A stretch of 64,000 bases of DNA. Source: Gemmatimonadaceae bacterium. GTDB taxonomy: Bacteria; Gemmatimonadota; Gemmatimonadetes; Gemmatimonadales; Gemmatimonadaceae. The position numbers and the translations under genes are program-made. A model generated the notes under the pieces. It was not told where the DNA came from, did no database searches, and saw only the letters and a list, made by a program, of their open reading frames with translations. Below are positions 40,038 through 51,723 of the stretch, in pieces; the first letter of the stretch is position 1, and each line of letters opens with the position of its first letter. The stretch spans positions 1,519,192-1,583,191 of the forward strand of contig JAHBVT010000001.1 of the NCBI GenBank assembly GCA_019637355.1, written 5' to 3'.

Positions 40038-40067
40038 AAGCTAGCGACCGCGCAGGCCACGTATCAA
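40038..40067 (-). promoter_or_regulatory. Promoter of the lipoprotein gene (leaderless candidate)
   Basis: Minus strand: -35 TTGATA (40067-40062), 18-bp spacer, -10 TAGCTT (40043-40038), 6 nt before GTG 40031. Confidence 0.5.
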
Positions 40068-40078
40068 GCGATGGATGC

Positions 40079-40106
40079 TTGACTTGGATGACTCGGCACG
40101 TACACT
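40079..40106 (+). promoter_or_regulatory. Promoter of the roadblock-response regulator operon
   Basis: TTGACT (40079-40084), 16-bp spacer, TACACT (40101-40106). Start near 40113, about 20 nt before TTG 40134. The -35 lies back to back with the lipoprotein promoter. Confidence 0.55.
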
Positions 40107-40133
40107 TCGCTCGACCCCTTTCCGGAGCCTCGG

Positions 40134-40487
40134 TTGGCCACGATTCGTGACCTCGTAGCGACCCTTCGCCGCTTTGACGGCGTGACGGTAGCGGCCGTCC
40201 TCGGCCGCGACGGGCTGCTCATCGACAGCGACGCGAATGCCGGGGTGGACAGCGAGCAGGTGGCGGCCCACGTGCCGTCCATCCTGCAGTTCGCGGACGA
40301 ACTGGGGACTGCGGCCGGCGCCGGTGCCCTGCAGACGGCGATTCTCGAGCATCTCGAGGCGACGGTGGTCGTGGCGGCGATGAGCGCCGAGGTGGTGTTG
40401 CTCGTGCTGGTGCGCCCCGATGCCAACATCGGCGCCCTCGTGTACGACATCCGGCGCCACCGCGCGGGCTTGGCCACGCTGGTCTGA
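40134..40487 (+). CDS. Roadblock/LC7-domain protein
   Basis: 117 residues, one roadblock fold (MglB/LC7 type). Such proteins regulate small GTPases or form homodimers in polarity and gliding systems. No MglA-like GTPase is in the window. TTG start with a GGAG box 6 nt upstream (ccGGAGcctcgg). Adjacent response regulator and sugar-nucleotide genes suggest a role in signalling to the envelope. Confidence 0.78.
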   Translation: MATIRDLVATLRRFDGVTVAAVLGRDGLLIDSDANAGVDSEQVAAHVPSILQFADELGTAAGAGALQTAILEHLEATVVVAAMSAEVVLLVLVRPDANIGALVYDIRRHRAGLATLV

Positions 40488-40497
40488 GACGCGGACC

Positions 40498-40896
40498 GTG
40501 GCCGTCGCCGACGCCGCCGCCCGCACCCGGATCCTCGTCGCCGACGACGAGCCGCACATCGGCCGCATCATCAAGACCAAGCTCGAGCAGGGCCCATTCG
40601 CCGTGGACCTGGTCTACGATGGCGCCGAGGCGCTGGACGCGCTCGACCGCGGCCCGGACGTGGGGCTGCTGATCCTGGATTTGATGATGCCGCGCGTGTC
40701 CGGGCTCGAGGTGCTGGACCGTGTGCGGGCCGATGCGCGCTACGACCGCGTGCCCTGCCTCATCCTCACCGCGGCCGGACAAGACCATCAGGAGACGGAC
40801 GCGCGCCGCCGCGGGGCCGATGAGTTTATGACCAAGCCTTTCAGCCCGAAGCGCCTCTTGGCGCGCGCCATCGAGCTGGTCGAGTCCGGTCGATGA
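40498..40896 (+). CDS. Single-domain response regulator
   Basis: 132 residues: only a receiver domain, with ADDEP acidic pair (15-16), phospho-acceptor D61 (LLILDLMMP), conserved Thr (LTAA) and Lys (TKPFSPK). CheY-like output through partner binding is implied. GTG 40498 follows the roadblock stop by 10 nt. Its stop overlaps manC in ATGA. No histidine kinase is nearby. Confidence 0.85.
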   Translation: MAVADAAARTRILVADDEPHIGRIIKTKLEQGPFAVDLVYDGAEALDALDRGPDVGLLILDLMMPRVSGLEVLDRVRADARYDRVPCLILTAAGQDHQETDARRRGADEFMTKPFSPKRLLARAIELVESGR

Positions 40897-41936
40897 GCGC
40901 CGCCCTCTTCGCCGTCGTGCTCGCCGGCGGCGTGGGGTCGCGTTTTTGGCCGCTGTCAACGCCGGAACGGCCCAAGCAGCTGCTCCCGCTCGTCGGCGAC
41001 CGATCGATGCTGGAGGAGACCGTGGCGCGGCTCGACGGCCTCGTGCCGCGTGCACAGATCCTCATCCTCACCAGCGAGGCGCTCGCTCCGGCGGTGCACC
41101 GCACGCTCCCGTGGCTGGCCGAGGACCAAGTCCTGCAGGAGCCCCGCCCCGCCGGCACCGCCGCCGCCCTCGCTTGGGCCGCGCTCGAGGTGCGCCGCCG
41201 CGGGGACGCGGACACGGCGATGCTCTCCGTGCACGCCGACGCCGCCATCGGCAACGCCGCGCGCTTCCGCCAAGTGCTCGCGGAGGCCGTGGAGGCCGCG
41301 CGCCGCCACGACACGCTCGCCACCGTCGGCATCGTACCGACCGAGCCGAATCCGGGACTCGGGTACATCGAGCCGGGGCCGGCCCTGGACGCCGGCGCCT
41401 GGCGCGTGGCGCGCTTCCTCGAGAAGCCGGACCGCAGCACCGCCGAGCGACTCGTCGCGGCCGGCTGTCTCTGGAACTCAGGCATCTTCGCGTGGCGGGC
41501 ACAGACGTTTCTCGACGAACTGCGGGCACACACACCAGAGTTGCACCCGGCGCTCGACGCCGCGCCGCGCGGCCGCATCGCCTTCTTTGACGCCGTGCGC
41601 CAGGCGGTGAGCGTGGATGTCGGCGTGCTGGAGCGCAGCAGCAAGGTGGCGGTGGTGCGCGGCGACTTCGGCTGGGACGATGTCGGCACCTGGGGTGCGC
41701 TCCGGCGGGTCCGAGCACGCGACGCGCACGGCAACGCGACGCACGGTGCGGTCTCGCTGGTGGAGGCGCAGGACAACGTGGTGCACGCCGAGTCCGGCCG
41801 CGTCGTGTTGTATGGCGTGAAGGACCTCGTGGTGGTGGTGCGTGACGGCCTGACACTGGTGACCACCGTCGACGCCGCCGATTCGCTCAAGACACTGCTC
41901 GACCAACTGCCCGCCGAGGTCCGCGACCACCGATGA
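40893..41936 (+). CDS. manC: Mannose-1-phosphate guanylyltransferase
   Basis: 347 residues. Makes GDP-mannose from mannose-1-P and GTP for polysaccharides or glycans. The N terminus has VVLAGGVGSRFWPLSTPERPKQLL, a family hallmark; the FLEKPD and LWNSGIFAWRA blocks follow. The C-terminal isomerase domain of bifunctional enzymes is absent. ATG 40893 is in the ATGA overlap with the response regulator stop. Confidence 0.9.
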   Translation: MSAALFAVVLAGGVGSRFWPLSTPERPKQLLPLVGDRSMLEETVARLDGLVPRAQILILTSEALAPAVHRTLPWLAEDQVLQEPRPAGTAAALAWAALEVRRRGDADTAMLSVHADAAIGNAARFRQVLAEAVEAARRHDTLATVGIVPTEPNPGLGYIEPGPALDAGAWRVARFLEKPDRSTAERLVAAGCLWNSGIFAWRAQTFLDELRAHTPELHPALDAAPRGRIAFFDAVRQAVSVDVGVLERSSKVAVVRGDFGWDDVGTWGALRRVRARDAHGNATHGAVSLVEAQDNVVHAESGRVVLYGVKDLVVVVRDGLTLVTTVDAADSLKTLLDQLPAEVRDHR

Positions 41937-43126
41937 ACGGCTACGTCCTCTACGATGACGCGGCGGCGCGGGCCTTCGCCCCGTTCGCCCTGACGCGGCC
42001 CGCCGGTGAACTCCGGGCCGGCGCCGTGCTCACGCGCGAGCGCTGGTCGCAGGTGCTGCGCCAGCCGGTCCTCGGCTTCGTCGGCGCGGAGCACCTGCGC
42101 GACTTCACCGAGGTCGACGCGCCGCCAATGGCGACGGGGCACGTGTCGGCCGGTACTTGGCTCGTGAACGCGCGCTTCGCGCCGAGCCTGGCTGCGCCAT
42201 CGCCGACGCCGGGCGTGTCCGTGCTGCGCTGCGCCGACCGCGTGGCGGCCGTGCGGCTCGTGCACGACCTCCCGCTGGTCGACCTCGGCGACGGCGAGCT
42301 GGACCTCGCCACGCTGGCAGACGGCGAGGCCGCGGAGGTCGAGGGTTGGTGGCTGGACCACGCCTGGGACCTCGTGGCCCTGCTCCCCGCGATGCTGAAA
42401 GCCGATGCGATTGCCCTGCTGCCCTCGGCGCCCGACGCCGGCGGCATCACGGTGATCGGTGATTATCTGGTGCACGTCGAGCCGGGGGCCCGCGTCGAGC
42501 CGTTCGTCGTCGCTGACACCAGCGGCGGACCGGTGCTGATTCGCGCCGGCGCGCAGGTGCACGCCTTCACGCGCTTTGTCGGCCCCTGCGTGGTCGGCGA
42601 GGAAAGCACGGTGCTCGGCGGCAAGCTCGCGACCGTGAGCGTGGGCCCGCAGGTGAAGGTGAGCGGCGAAATGAGCGTGACCATCGTGATCGGCCACGCC
42701 AACAAGGGGCACGACGGCTTCGTCGGCCACAGCGTGATCGGGCGCTGGGCCAACCTCGGCGCGGGCACCATCACCAGCAACCTCAAGAACTCCTACGGCG
42801 AAGTCTCGATGTGGACGCCGCAGGGTGTACGACGCACGGGGCAGCAGTTCCTGGGCAGCCTCATCGGCGACCACGCGAAGACGGGAATCGGGACGCGCCT
42901 CAGCACGGGCAGCGTCATCGGCGCGGGGGCGAACGTGTTCGGGTCGCGGATCCCGCCGCGGCACGTGCCGCCCTTCGCCTGGGGCGATGGTGACCCCTGG
43001 GAGACCTTCGCGCTTGACCGCTTTCTCACGGTGGCAGCGCGGGTGATGGCGCGTCGCGGGGCGCAGCTCGGCGAGCGCGGCGCGGCGCACTGGACCCGGC
43101 TCTTCGCGGCCCGCGACGGGTGGTGA
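41933..43126 (+). CDS. Alternative GlmU-like sugar nucleotidyltransferase
   Basis: 397 residues. C-terminal left-handed beta-helix repeats at about 190-350 (hexads such as IGRWANLGAGTITSNLKNSYG), and an N-terminal domain starting MNGYVLYDD that is unlike classical GlmU. It fits the alternative GlmU group (TIGR03991 from memory) found in Bacteroidota and relatives. It probably acetylates and/or uridylylates glucosamine-1-phosphate; a classical GlmU may also exist outside the window. Confidence 0.8.
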   Translation: MNGYVLYDDAAARAFAPFALTRPAGELRAGAVLTRERWSQVLRQPVLGFVGAEHLRDFTEVDAPPMATGHVSAGTWLVNARFAPSLAAPSPTPGVSVLRCADRVAAVRLVHDLPLVDLGDGELDLATLADGEAAEVEGWWLDHAWDLVALLPAMLKADAIALLPSAPDAGGITVIGDYLVHVEPGARVEPFVVADTSGGPVLIRAGAQVHAFTRFVGPCVVGEESTVLGGKLATVSVGPQVKVSGEMSVTIVIGHANKGHDGFVGHSVIGRWANLGAGTITSNLKNSYGEVSMWTPQGVRRTGQQFLGSLIGDHAKTGIGTRLSTGSVIGAGANVFGSRIPPRHVPPFAWGDGDPWETFALDRFLTVAARVMARRGAQLGERGAAHWTRLFAARDGW

Positions 43127-43929
43127 AGGCCTGGTCGCTGGGTAGCGGGAGCCGCGGCAACGGCTTGGTCCTTGCCGCCGGCGACCGTGCAATCCTCGTG
43201 GATTGCGGCTTCGGCCCGCGCGCCATCGCGACGCGACTCAAGCGGCTCGGTCTCGTGCCGGAGATGATCGAGGCGCTGGTCATCACGCACGAGCACCAGG
43301 ACCACGCCGACGGCGCGGCCAAGGCGCAGCACAAGTGGCGCTGGCCGGTGTATGCCAGCGCCGGCACGCACCGCGCGCTCCGGGAGATCCCGGGCAAGTA
43401 CCGGGTGACGCTCTCGCCCGGGGCGGCGGTCGCGGCGGGGGCGTTCACCGTGGAATCCTGCGCCATCCCGCACGACGCGGCGGAACCGCTGGCGGTCGCG
43501 GTGACCGCGGCCAACGGCGCGCGCGTGGGCATCGCGCACGACCTCGGCGCGGTGCCGGCGCCGTTGGAGGCGCTGTTTGCGCGCTGCGATGCGCTCTGCC
43601 TTGAGGCGAACCACGACGTGGCGATGCTGCGCGATGGTCCGTACCCTCCCGCACTGCAGGCGCGCATCCGGGGTGGCCGCGGCCACATCAGCAACGCCGA
43701 GGCCGCGGCGCTGGCGCTGCGGCTCGCCCACCGCGGCCTGCAGGCGCTGGCCCTGCTGCACCTGAGCGAGACCAACAACACGCCGGCCCTGGCCGAGCGC
43801 ACGGTCAACGAGGCGCTTCGGCGCGGTCGGCTGGCACTGGAGGCTCGCGCCGCCGCCGGGCGGACGCCCGCCCCGCTGTTCGCCCTGCGCGGCGCGGCAC
43901 CGCAGGGCCAACTGACACTGGCGTTGTAG
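43120..43929 (+). CDS. Metallo-beta-lactamase-fold hydrolase (WalJ/YycJ type)
   Basis: 269 residues. Zn-binding THEHQDHADG (HxHxDH) near 56-65; the SLGSGSRGNG start and HLSETNN near the end fit the YycJ/WalJ group of MBL exonuclease-like proteins. WalJ in Firmicutes acts in WalKR signalling and DNA ends. Start GTG 43120 or 43123, overlapping the preceding gene by 7 nt. Confidence 0.82.
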   Translation: MVKAWSLGSGSRGNGLVLAAGDRAILVDCGFGPRAIATRLKRLGLVPEMIEALVITHEHQDHADGAAKAQHKWRWPVYASAGTHRALREIPGKYRVTLSPGAAVAAGAFTVESCAIPHDAAEPLAVAVTAANGARVGIAHDLGAVPAPLEALFARCDALCLEANHDVAMLRDGPYPPALQARIRGGRGHISNAEAAALALRLAHRGLQALALLHLSETNNTPALAERTVNEALRRGRLALEARAAAGRTPAPLFALRGAAPQGQLTLAL

Positions 43930-44001
43930 CACAGCATATTGTGGGTGGCGTCCGTAGCTGGGACGTCCGGCCGGCGCTCGACCCCACCCGCAGCCCTCGC
44001 T

Positions 44002-45537
<1,536 letters not shown>

Positions 45538-45552
45538 CGGAGCGCAGCCCAC

Positions 45553-46182
45553 GTGGAAACCTTCAAGAAACTGATCGCCAATAACCGTGCCTGGGCGGAA
45601 GAGATGCTCTCGCGCGACCCGGAGTTCTTCAGCCGGACGGAGGGCGGGCAGGAGCCGCACTTCCTGATGGTGGGTTGCTCGGACAGCCGCGTACCGCTGG
45701 AGAAGATGACCGGGGCGCTGCCGGGCGAGATGTTCGTGCACCGCAACATCGGCAACCAGGTGTGGAGCACGGACCTCAATATGCTGTCGGTGCTGGCGTA
45801 CGCGGTGAACGTGCTGGACGTGCCGCACGTGATCGTCTGCGGGCACGACAACTGCGGCGCGCTGCGGGCCGCGATGGGACCGGCGTCGAACGGCGTGGTA
45901 GACCACTGGCTCAGCGACATCCGCAACACCATCCGCTGGCACCGCGACGAGCTCGATGCGCTCACCGATCCGAAGGTGAAGCTGGCGAAGCTTGCGGAGC
46001 TGAACGTGTTGCAGCAGCTCGGCATCCTCTCGCGCACGCCGGTGATCCGCGAGTGCTGGGAGCGCGGCAAGCGCCCGATGCTGCACGGCTGGGTCTACGA
46101 CATCGCGTCGGGCCTGATCCGCGTGGTCGCCGAGGCGATCGACTCCCCCGAGAAGGCCGCCAGCGTCCTGCCCAATAACTGA
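45553..46182 (+). CDS. Beta-class carbonic anhydrase
   Basis: 209 residues. Zinc ligands C42, H98 and C101, with the D44-R46 dyad (CSDSR), mark beta-CA. It interconverts CO2 and bicarbonate. Start GTG 45553, 15 bp after the SulP gene, so the pair could supply or export bicarbonate. Followed by a hairpin and convergent groL. Confidence 0.95.
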   Translation: METFKKLIANNRAWAEEMLSRDPEFFSRTEGGQEPHFLMVGCSDSRVPLEKMTGALPGEMFVHRNIGNQVWSTDLNMLSVLAYAVNVLDVPHVIVCGHDNCGALRAAMGPASNGVVDHWLSDIRNTIRWHRDELDALTDPKVKLAKLAELNVLQQLGILSRTPVIRECWERGKRPMLHGWVYDIASGLIRVVAEAIDSPEKAASVLPNN

Positions 46183-46236
46183 GTCGCACGCCGATGGCGC
46201 AGGCGGCCGCCGCAGTGTCGGTGGCCGGAAGGACAA

Positions 46237-46267
46237 GAGGGGGGCAGACCATTGGTCCGCCCCCCTC
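46237..46267. terminator. Bidirectional hairpin between carbonic anhydrase and groL
   Basis: Arms 46237-46245 and 46259-46267 (nine bp, GAGGGGGGC type), one mismatch, then GACC/GGTC and a 3-nt loop. Placed between convergent genes. No clear U-tract on either strand, so efficiency is uncertain. Confidence 0.6.
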
Positions 46268-46295
46268 CCGTCTCCCTTCGCCTTCTCCCTCGTCC

Positions 46296-47930
<1,635 letters not shown>

Positions 47931-47943
47931 TCAGGTCCTCTGG

Positions 47944-48255
47944 TTAGTTGTTGACGATGGCGAGGATGTCGCTCTCGCGGAGGATCAGGTACTGCTCCCC
48001 GTCGATGGTCACCTCGGTGCCGGAGTACTTGCCGTAGAGCACCTTGTCGCCCGCCTTCACTTCCATCGGGACGCGCTTGCCGTCCTCGGTGCGGCCGGGG
48101 CCGACGGCGATCACTTCACCCTGCTGCGGCTTCTCCTTCGCCGTGTCCGGGATGTACAGCCCGCCGCGCATCGTTTCCGTCTCTTCGAGCGCCTTGACGA
48201 CGACGCGATCGGCGAGCGGCGCGACCTTCTGGGCCGACGCAGTCTTTGCTGCCAT
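47944..48255 (-). CDS. groS: Co-chaperonin GroES
   Basis: 103 residues. Family blocks [44 protein letters not shown] and [15 protein letters not shown] 48255 fits; the longer frame to 48309 would overlap the CIRCE element. Mobile loop [10 protein letters not shown] is intact. Confidence 0.96.
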   Translation of the reverse strand: MAAKTASAQKVAPLADRVVVKALEETETMRGGLYIPDTAKEKPQQGEVIAVGPGRTEDGKRVPMEVKAGDKVLYGKYSGTEVTIDGEQYLILRESDILAIVNN

Positions 48256-48302
48256 AGATATCCGTCCTCCTGCTTGGTGTAGGTGGGTGGTTGTTGATTG
48301 CG

Positions 48303-48329
48303 CTGGCACTCACGGGCAGTGAGTGCTAA
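48303..48329 (-). promoter_or_regulatory. CIRCE operator (HrcA-binding)
   Basis: Minus strand TTAGCACTC (48329-48321), 9-nt spacer, GAGTGCCAG (48311-48303): eight of nine and seven of nine positions complementary to consensus arms. It lies just downstream of the groES promoter -10, where HrcA would block transcription. Heat or unfolded-protein load relieves it. Confidence 0.93.
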
Positions 48330-48338
48330 CAACACCGG

Positions 48339-48367
48339 AAACTACCAGCAAGCGGCGTGCCAGTCAA
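48339..48367 (-). promoter_or_regulatory. groES-groEL promoter
   Basis: Minus strand: -35 TTGACT (48367-48362), 17-bp spacer, -10 TAGTTT (48344-48339). Start of transcription near 48332, three bases before CIRCE. Confidence 0.68.
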
Positions 48368-48391
48368 CTCGGCTCGCCATCTTGCCAAGCA

Positions 48392-48424
48392 CGCATAAAC
48401 CGTTGTTCCACAACACATTATGCG
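48392..48424. repeat. 33-bp nested dyad upstream of groES
   Basis: Outer arms CGCATAA and TTATGCG are perfect inverted repeats; an inner pair GTTGT/ACAAC is nested, with symmetric 3-nt gaps and a 3-nt centre (TCC). It sits between the groES promoter and the divergent secreted-protein gene. No T-run follows. A protein operator or cruciform is more likely than a terminator. Confidence 0.7.
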
Positions 48425-48523
48425 GTGGCGAGTAAGCCAGATTGGCGCGCTGGCTTGCCGAGTCGGCGAACGAGGTCGGCCGCTTTGGCGCCCGCAAGTT
48501 CGTCCCTGCTACATTCTCTCGGG

Positions 48524-50194
48524 ATGACGCGAACAGCCGCCCTGCTCGGGATTCTCCTCATCGGTACGCTGGCCCAGCCGGCACTGCCGCAGGCGGCGAC
48601 GATCACCGGTGGCGTGATCGACAGTGCCGGTCGCCAGCCGCTGAGCGGCGCGGTCATCCAGGTGTACGGCGAGGGCGAACTGCGGGGCCGAGGGCTCAGC
48701 GATGCGCAAGGCGAGTTCCGGATTCGCCCGTCGGGGCCGGTCGACGAGTTTCGCGTGGTGCGAATCGGATTTCGCCCGCAGACTCAGCGCCTCGCGGCAC
48801 TCTCGGCGGCGTCCCTACGAGTGGAGTTCCAGATGCAGCGAATCCCCGCGTTCCTGGACCCGGTGCGGGTAGTCGCGGCACAATGCGGAGGGCGACGCGT
48901 TCGTGGCCCGTCACCGGTCGCCTTGATCGAGCAGGCACGCGCGGGGCTCCTGGCCACAATCGTCTCGCGCGAGCAGAATCCGGCGCGGATGGTCCGTATT
49001 CTGTACGAGCGGCACGGCACCAACCTGACGGGGCGCGGCGGTGCACAGCACGTACGCCTCGACACCGCGACCGCCGCAATCCGGTCGTTTTCCGCCGTCC
49101 ACGACGCCGAAGGCTTCGTGCGTCGAGGATTCCTCGAGGAGATTGACGGCGAGCAGGTCTACTACGCCCCTGATGCCGAAGTCCTGCTGGCCGACGAGTT
49201 CGCCGCAGGCTACTGCTTCCACGTCGTGCCGCGGGTCCGAGACCGGCCCAATCAGGTGGGCCTGGGCTTCGACGCCGCGGACCGCCGCCGCGGACGCGTC
49301 GACGTCACCGGCGTCCTGTGGATCGACACCCTGGCGCGCGAACTCCGCGAGATCGAGTTCCGCTACGTGGGGCTCAACCGGTACTTCGAGCAACTGCGGC
49401 CCGGCGGCAACGTCGCCTTCCGAGCGCTCCCCAACGGGATGGTGGTGATCGACGACTGGTCGCTGACGCTGGTGGGAATGCAGACGGACTCCGTTGCCGA
49501 CCAGGGCGCGCGCGGGCGCGCGACGACACGCGTCATCCTCGTCCGCAGCGGTGGCGTTCTTGCAGAGGCCGAATGGCGCGACGGCACGCGCTGGCGCGCG
49601 ACGCTTCCGACGCTGGAGGGCCTGGCGCGGTGGGGCGACGGCCAGCCGGCCGCGGGCGTGCAGCTTTCCCTCCGGGGCACGCCGTTCGCCGCGCGCACGG
49701 ACAGCGCCGGCGCATTCCGATTCGAGAACATCGTCCCCGGCCGTTACGAGATCCTCGCGATGGACGAGGAGCTCCTCGCCATCGGCCTGGCGACGCGCAC
49801 GAGCGCGATTGTCGACGTCGGTGCCGCCGGACTCAGCACGGCACCCGTGATGGTGCCGAGGCGCGACGGAGAAGTGGCACAGCGCTGCCTTGAAGCCGGT
49901 GCACAGAACGTCAACAACAACTCGACGATGCTGCTCGCCCGCGCCCTGCACGACGATGGGACGCCGGTCGCCGGCGCGGAGTGGAACGTGCGGGTTGTCG
50001 ACCACACCGGCTGGCGAGACGCCGCCACCGACGGGCTGACCGGTGGCGACGGGGTAATCCTGGTGTGCACGCGGCTGCTACGCGGTGCGGAGTTCGAGCT
50101 GACCGTGCGCGCGGCGGGCGACCTCACGAACGTACAGCGCGGTACGCTGACCCACCGCGCAACAGTCCTCGGCGTAGTCTTCCCGCGCCGCTAG
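48524..50194 (+). CDS. Secreted protein with carboxypeptidase-regulatory-like repeats
   Basis: 556 residues. Signal peptide (1 to about 24), then three beta-sandwich repeats of the CarboxypepD-regulatory type: about 27-107 (ITGGVIDSAGRQPLSGAVIQVY), 367-425 (GQPAAGVQLSLRG) and 474-545 (DGTPVAGAEWNVRV). The middle part (110-365) is unknown. Such proteins are expanded in Gemmatimonadota and Bacteroidota; many bind or present ligands at the cell surface. ATG 48524 begins 8 nt after a TACATT box, so a short or absent leader is possible. The earlier frame to 48323 covers the CIRCE region and is rejected. Confidence 0.78.
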   Translation: MTRTAALLGILLIGTLAQPALPQAATITGGVIDSAGRQPLSGAVIQVYGEGELRGRGLSDAQGEFRIRPSGPVDEFRVVRIGFRPQTQRLAALSAASLRVEFQMQRIPAFLDPVRVVAAQCGGRRVRGPSPVALIEQARAGLLATIVSREQNPARMVRILYERHGTNLTGRGGAQHVRLDTATAAIRSFSAVHDAEGFVRRGFLEEIDGEQVYYAPDAEVLLADEFAAGYCFHVVPRVRDRPNQVGLGFDAADRRRGRVDVTGVLWIDTLARELREIEFRYVGLNRYFEQLRPGGNVAFRALPNGMVVIDDWSLTLVGMQTDSVADQGARGRATTRVILVRSGGVLAEAEWRDGTRWRATLPTLEGLARWGDGQPAAGVQLSLRGTPFAARTDSAGAFRFENIVPGRYEILAMDEELLAIGLATRTSAIVDVGAAGLSTAPVMVPRRDGEVAQRCLEAGAQNVNNNSTMLLARALHDDGTPVAGAEWNVRVVDHTGWRDAATDGLTGGDGVILVCTRLLRGAEFELTVRAAGDLTNVQRGTLTHRATVLGVVFPRR

Positions 50195-50197
50195 CCA

Positions 50198-50218
50198 GCC
50201 GCCGCCTCAGCCGGCGGC
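50198..50218. terminator. Possible hairpin between convergent genes
   Basis: GCCGCCG/CGGCGGC arms around a 7-nt loop, overlapping the 3' end of coaX. Lies between the secreted-protein gene and coaX, which converge 12 bp apart. No U-tract. Confidence 0.35.
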
Positions 50219-50986
50219 GGTGAGCATCGCGTGCGCCATCCGCAGGCCGTGCAGCGTGAGGTCCGGGTCCACCAACTCGATCACCGGACAATGCGGCTGG
50301 ATGACGGGCGCGAGCCCGCCCGTGGCCACGACTTTCGGGCGCCCGGGGTTCGGCCAGTCGGCAATGATGCGCTGCACGAGACCGGTGACAGCATCAGCGG
50401 CCCCGAACACGACGCCGGCGCGGATGCACTCCTCGGTGCGCGTGCCGATGACCTTCGCCGGCGCGGTCAACTCGGTAGCCGTCAGCTTCGCCGTGCGCCG
50501 GAACAGCGTCTCGGCGGAAGTCCGCACGCCCGGCTGGATCACGCCGCCGAGAAAGACGCCGTCCTTTGTGATGCAGTCGTAGGTGGTGGCGGTACCGAGG
50601 TCGACGACAATGCAGTCGCTCCGGTACAGCCGGCTGGCGGCGAGCGTGTTGATAATGCGATCGGCGCCCACCGTCAGCGGTTCATCCACGGCCAGCCTGA
50701 TGCCCAGGGGCGACTTGGCGTCGATGATCACTGCCGGCGTCTCACAGATGCGCGAGGCGGCCTCGGCCAGGGACGGCGTCACGCCCGGCACCACGGACCC
50801 GATGGCCGCGCCGCGCAGCTTGGTCCCCGCGCGCCCCGACGCCTGCAGCAGGTTGTGCAGCAGCAGATGCACTTCGTCGGGCGTCCGGCCGGCCTCGGTT
50901 GTCACGCGCCAATGGGCGACGACGCGATCGCCCTCGGCCAGGCCGAGCGTGGTTTCGGTATTGCCGACGTCCGCGACGAGAAGCAT
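50207..50986 (-). CDS. coaX: Type III pantothenate kinase
   Basis: 259 residues. First step of CoA synthesis. The ASKHA-fold motifs are present: DVGNTET at the N terminus, GADRIIN near 107-113 and DLGTATTYDCI near 129-139. CoaX replaces the CoaA type in this lineage. birA ends 11 bp upstream; the pair birA-coaX is common. Confidence 0.94.
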   Translation of the reverse strand: MLLVADVGNTETTLGLAEGDRVVAHWRVTTEAGRTPDEVHLLLHNLLQASGRAGTKLRGAAIGSVVPGVTPSLAEAASRICETPAVIIDAKSPLGIRLAVDEPLTVGADRIINTLAASRLYRSDCIVVDLGTATTYDCITKDGVFLGGVIQPGVRTSAETLFRRTAKLTATELTAPAKVIGTRTEECIRAGVVFGAADAVTGLVQRIIADWPNPGRPKVVATGGLAPVIQPHCPVIELVDPDLTLHGLRMAHAMLTAAG

Positions 50987-50997
50987 TCGGGCGATCC

Positions 50998-51723
50998 TCA
51001 GGAGAGAAACTGCAGCGAGCCACTGCGATGCGCCGTGACCACGCCATTGGATTCTATCAGCACGGCGCCGTCGGCGGCGATGCCCTGCACCGTTCCGCGG
51101 GCTGGCGAGGTGACGGCCCGCCCCGCCGCGACGTCGCGGGCTTCGTAGGCGGCGAGCTCGGACGCCGACAACGGACCCGTCGCCGCGGCGGCGGCGCGCA
51201 TCGCAGGCAACACTTCAGCCAGCACCTCGGGAGCAGACGCGTCAACCAACGCCGTGGCCTCGTGCGCCGACGGAACGACGAGGTTGATGCCGAAGCCGAT
51301 GGCCACCCAATCCGGGCGCTGGTCGCGCCAGCGAGCCTCGATGAGCACACCGGCGAGCTTGCGGTCGCCGATGAAAAGGTCGTTGGGCCACTTGAGTCCG
51401 ATGCCAGCGTCCGTCCAACGCTCCAGCACGGCCGCGAGGCGCAGTCCGACGCGCAGCGAGAGGACCTCGAGCGCCGCCGGGTCGTTGGGACGCTCGATCA
51501 GCGTGGCCCAGATGCCAGCCCGCGGCGCCGACTGCCAGCTATGCCCGCCGCGCCCCCGCCCCGCGCGCTGCTCCTCAGCGAGCACCAAGGTGCCCGGCGC
51601 CGCCCCGTCGGCCGCGAGGGCGTGCGCGAGGTCCATCGTCGAGGGCACGGATGCCTCCGCCAGCACGCGCGGCAGGTCGAGTCGGCGCGCCAGCGCCTCG
51701 GCCGACTCTCCGAACCAGCTCAC
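50998..51723 (-). CDS. birA: Biotin--protein ligase, monofunctional
   Basis: 241 residues. Attaches biotin to BCCP. GRGRGGHSW near 57-65 is the biotinyl-AMP site; KWPNDLFIGDRKLAGVL follows. The N-terminal winged-helix DNA-binding domain of E. coli BirA is absent, so it should not regulate transcription. Start GTG 51723, in the GTGA overlap with uppP. Confidence 0.94.
   Translation of the reverse strand: MSWFGESAEALARRLDLPRVLAEASVPSTMDLAHALAADGAAPGTLVLAEEQRAGRGRGGHSWQSAPRAGIWATLIERPNDPAALEVLSLRVGLRLAAVLERWTDAGIGLKWPNDLFIGDRKLAGVLIEARWRDQRPDWVAIGFGINLVVPSAHEATALVDASAPEVLAEVLPAMRAAAAATGPLSASELAAYEARDVAAGRAVTSPARGTVQGIAADGAVLIESNGVVTAHRSGSLQFLS

Noticed and set aside
48323-48523. Longer start of the secreted-protein gene
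   Set aside because: It would cover the groES promoter and the dyad; the signal peptide begins at ATG 48524.
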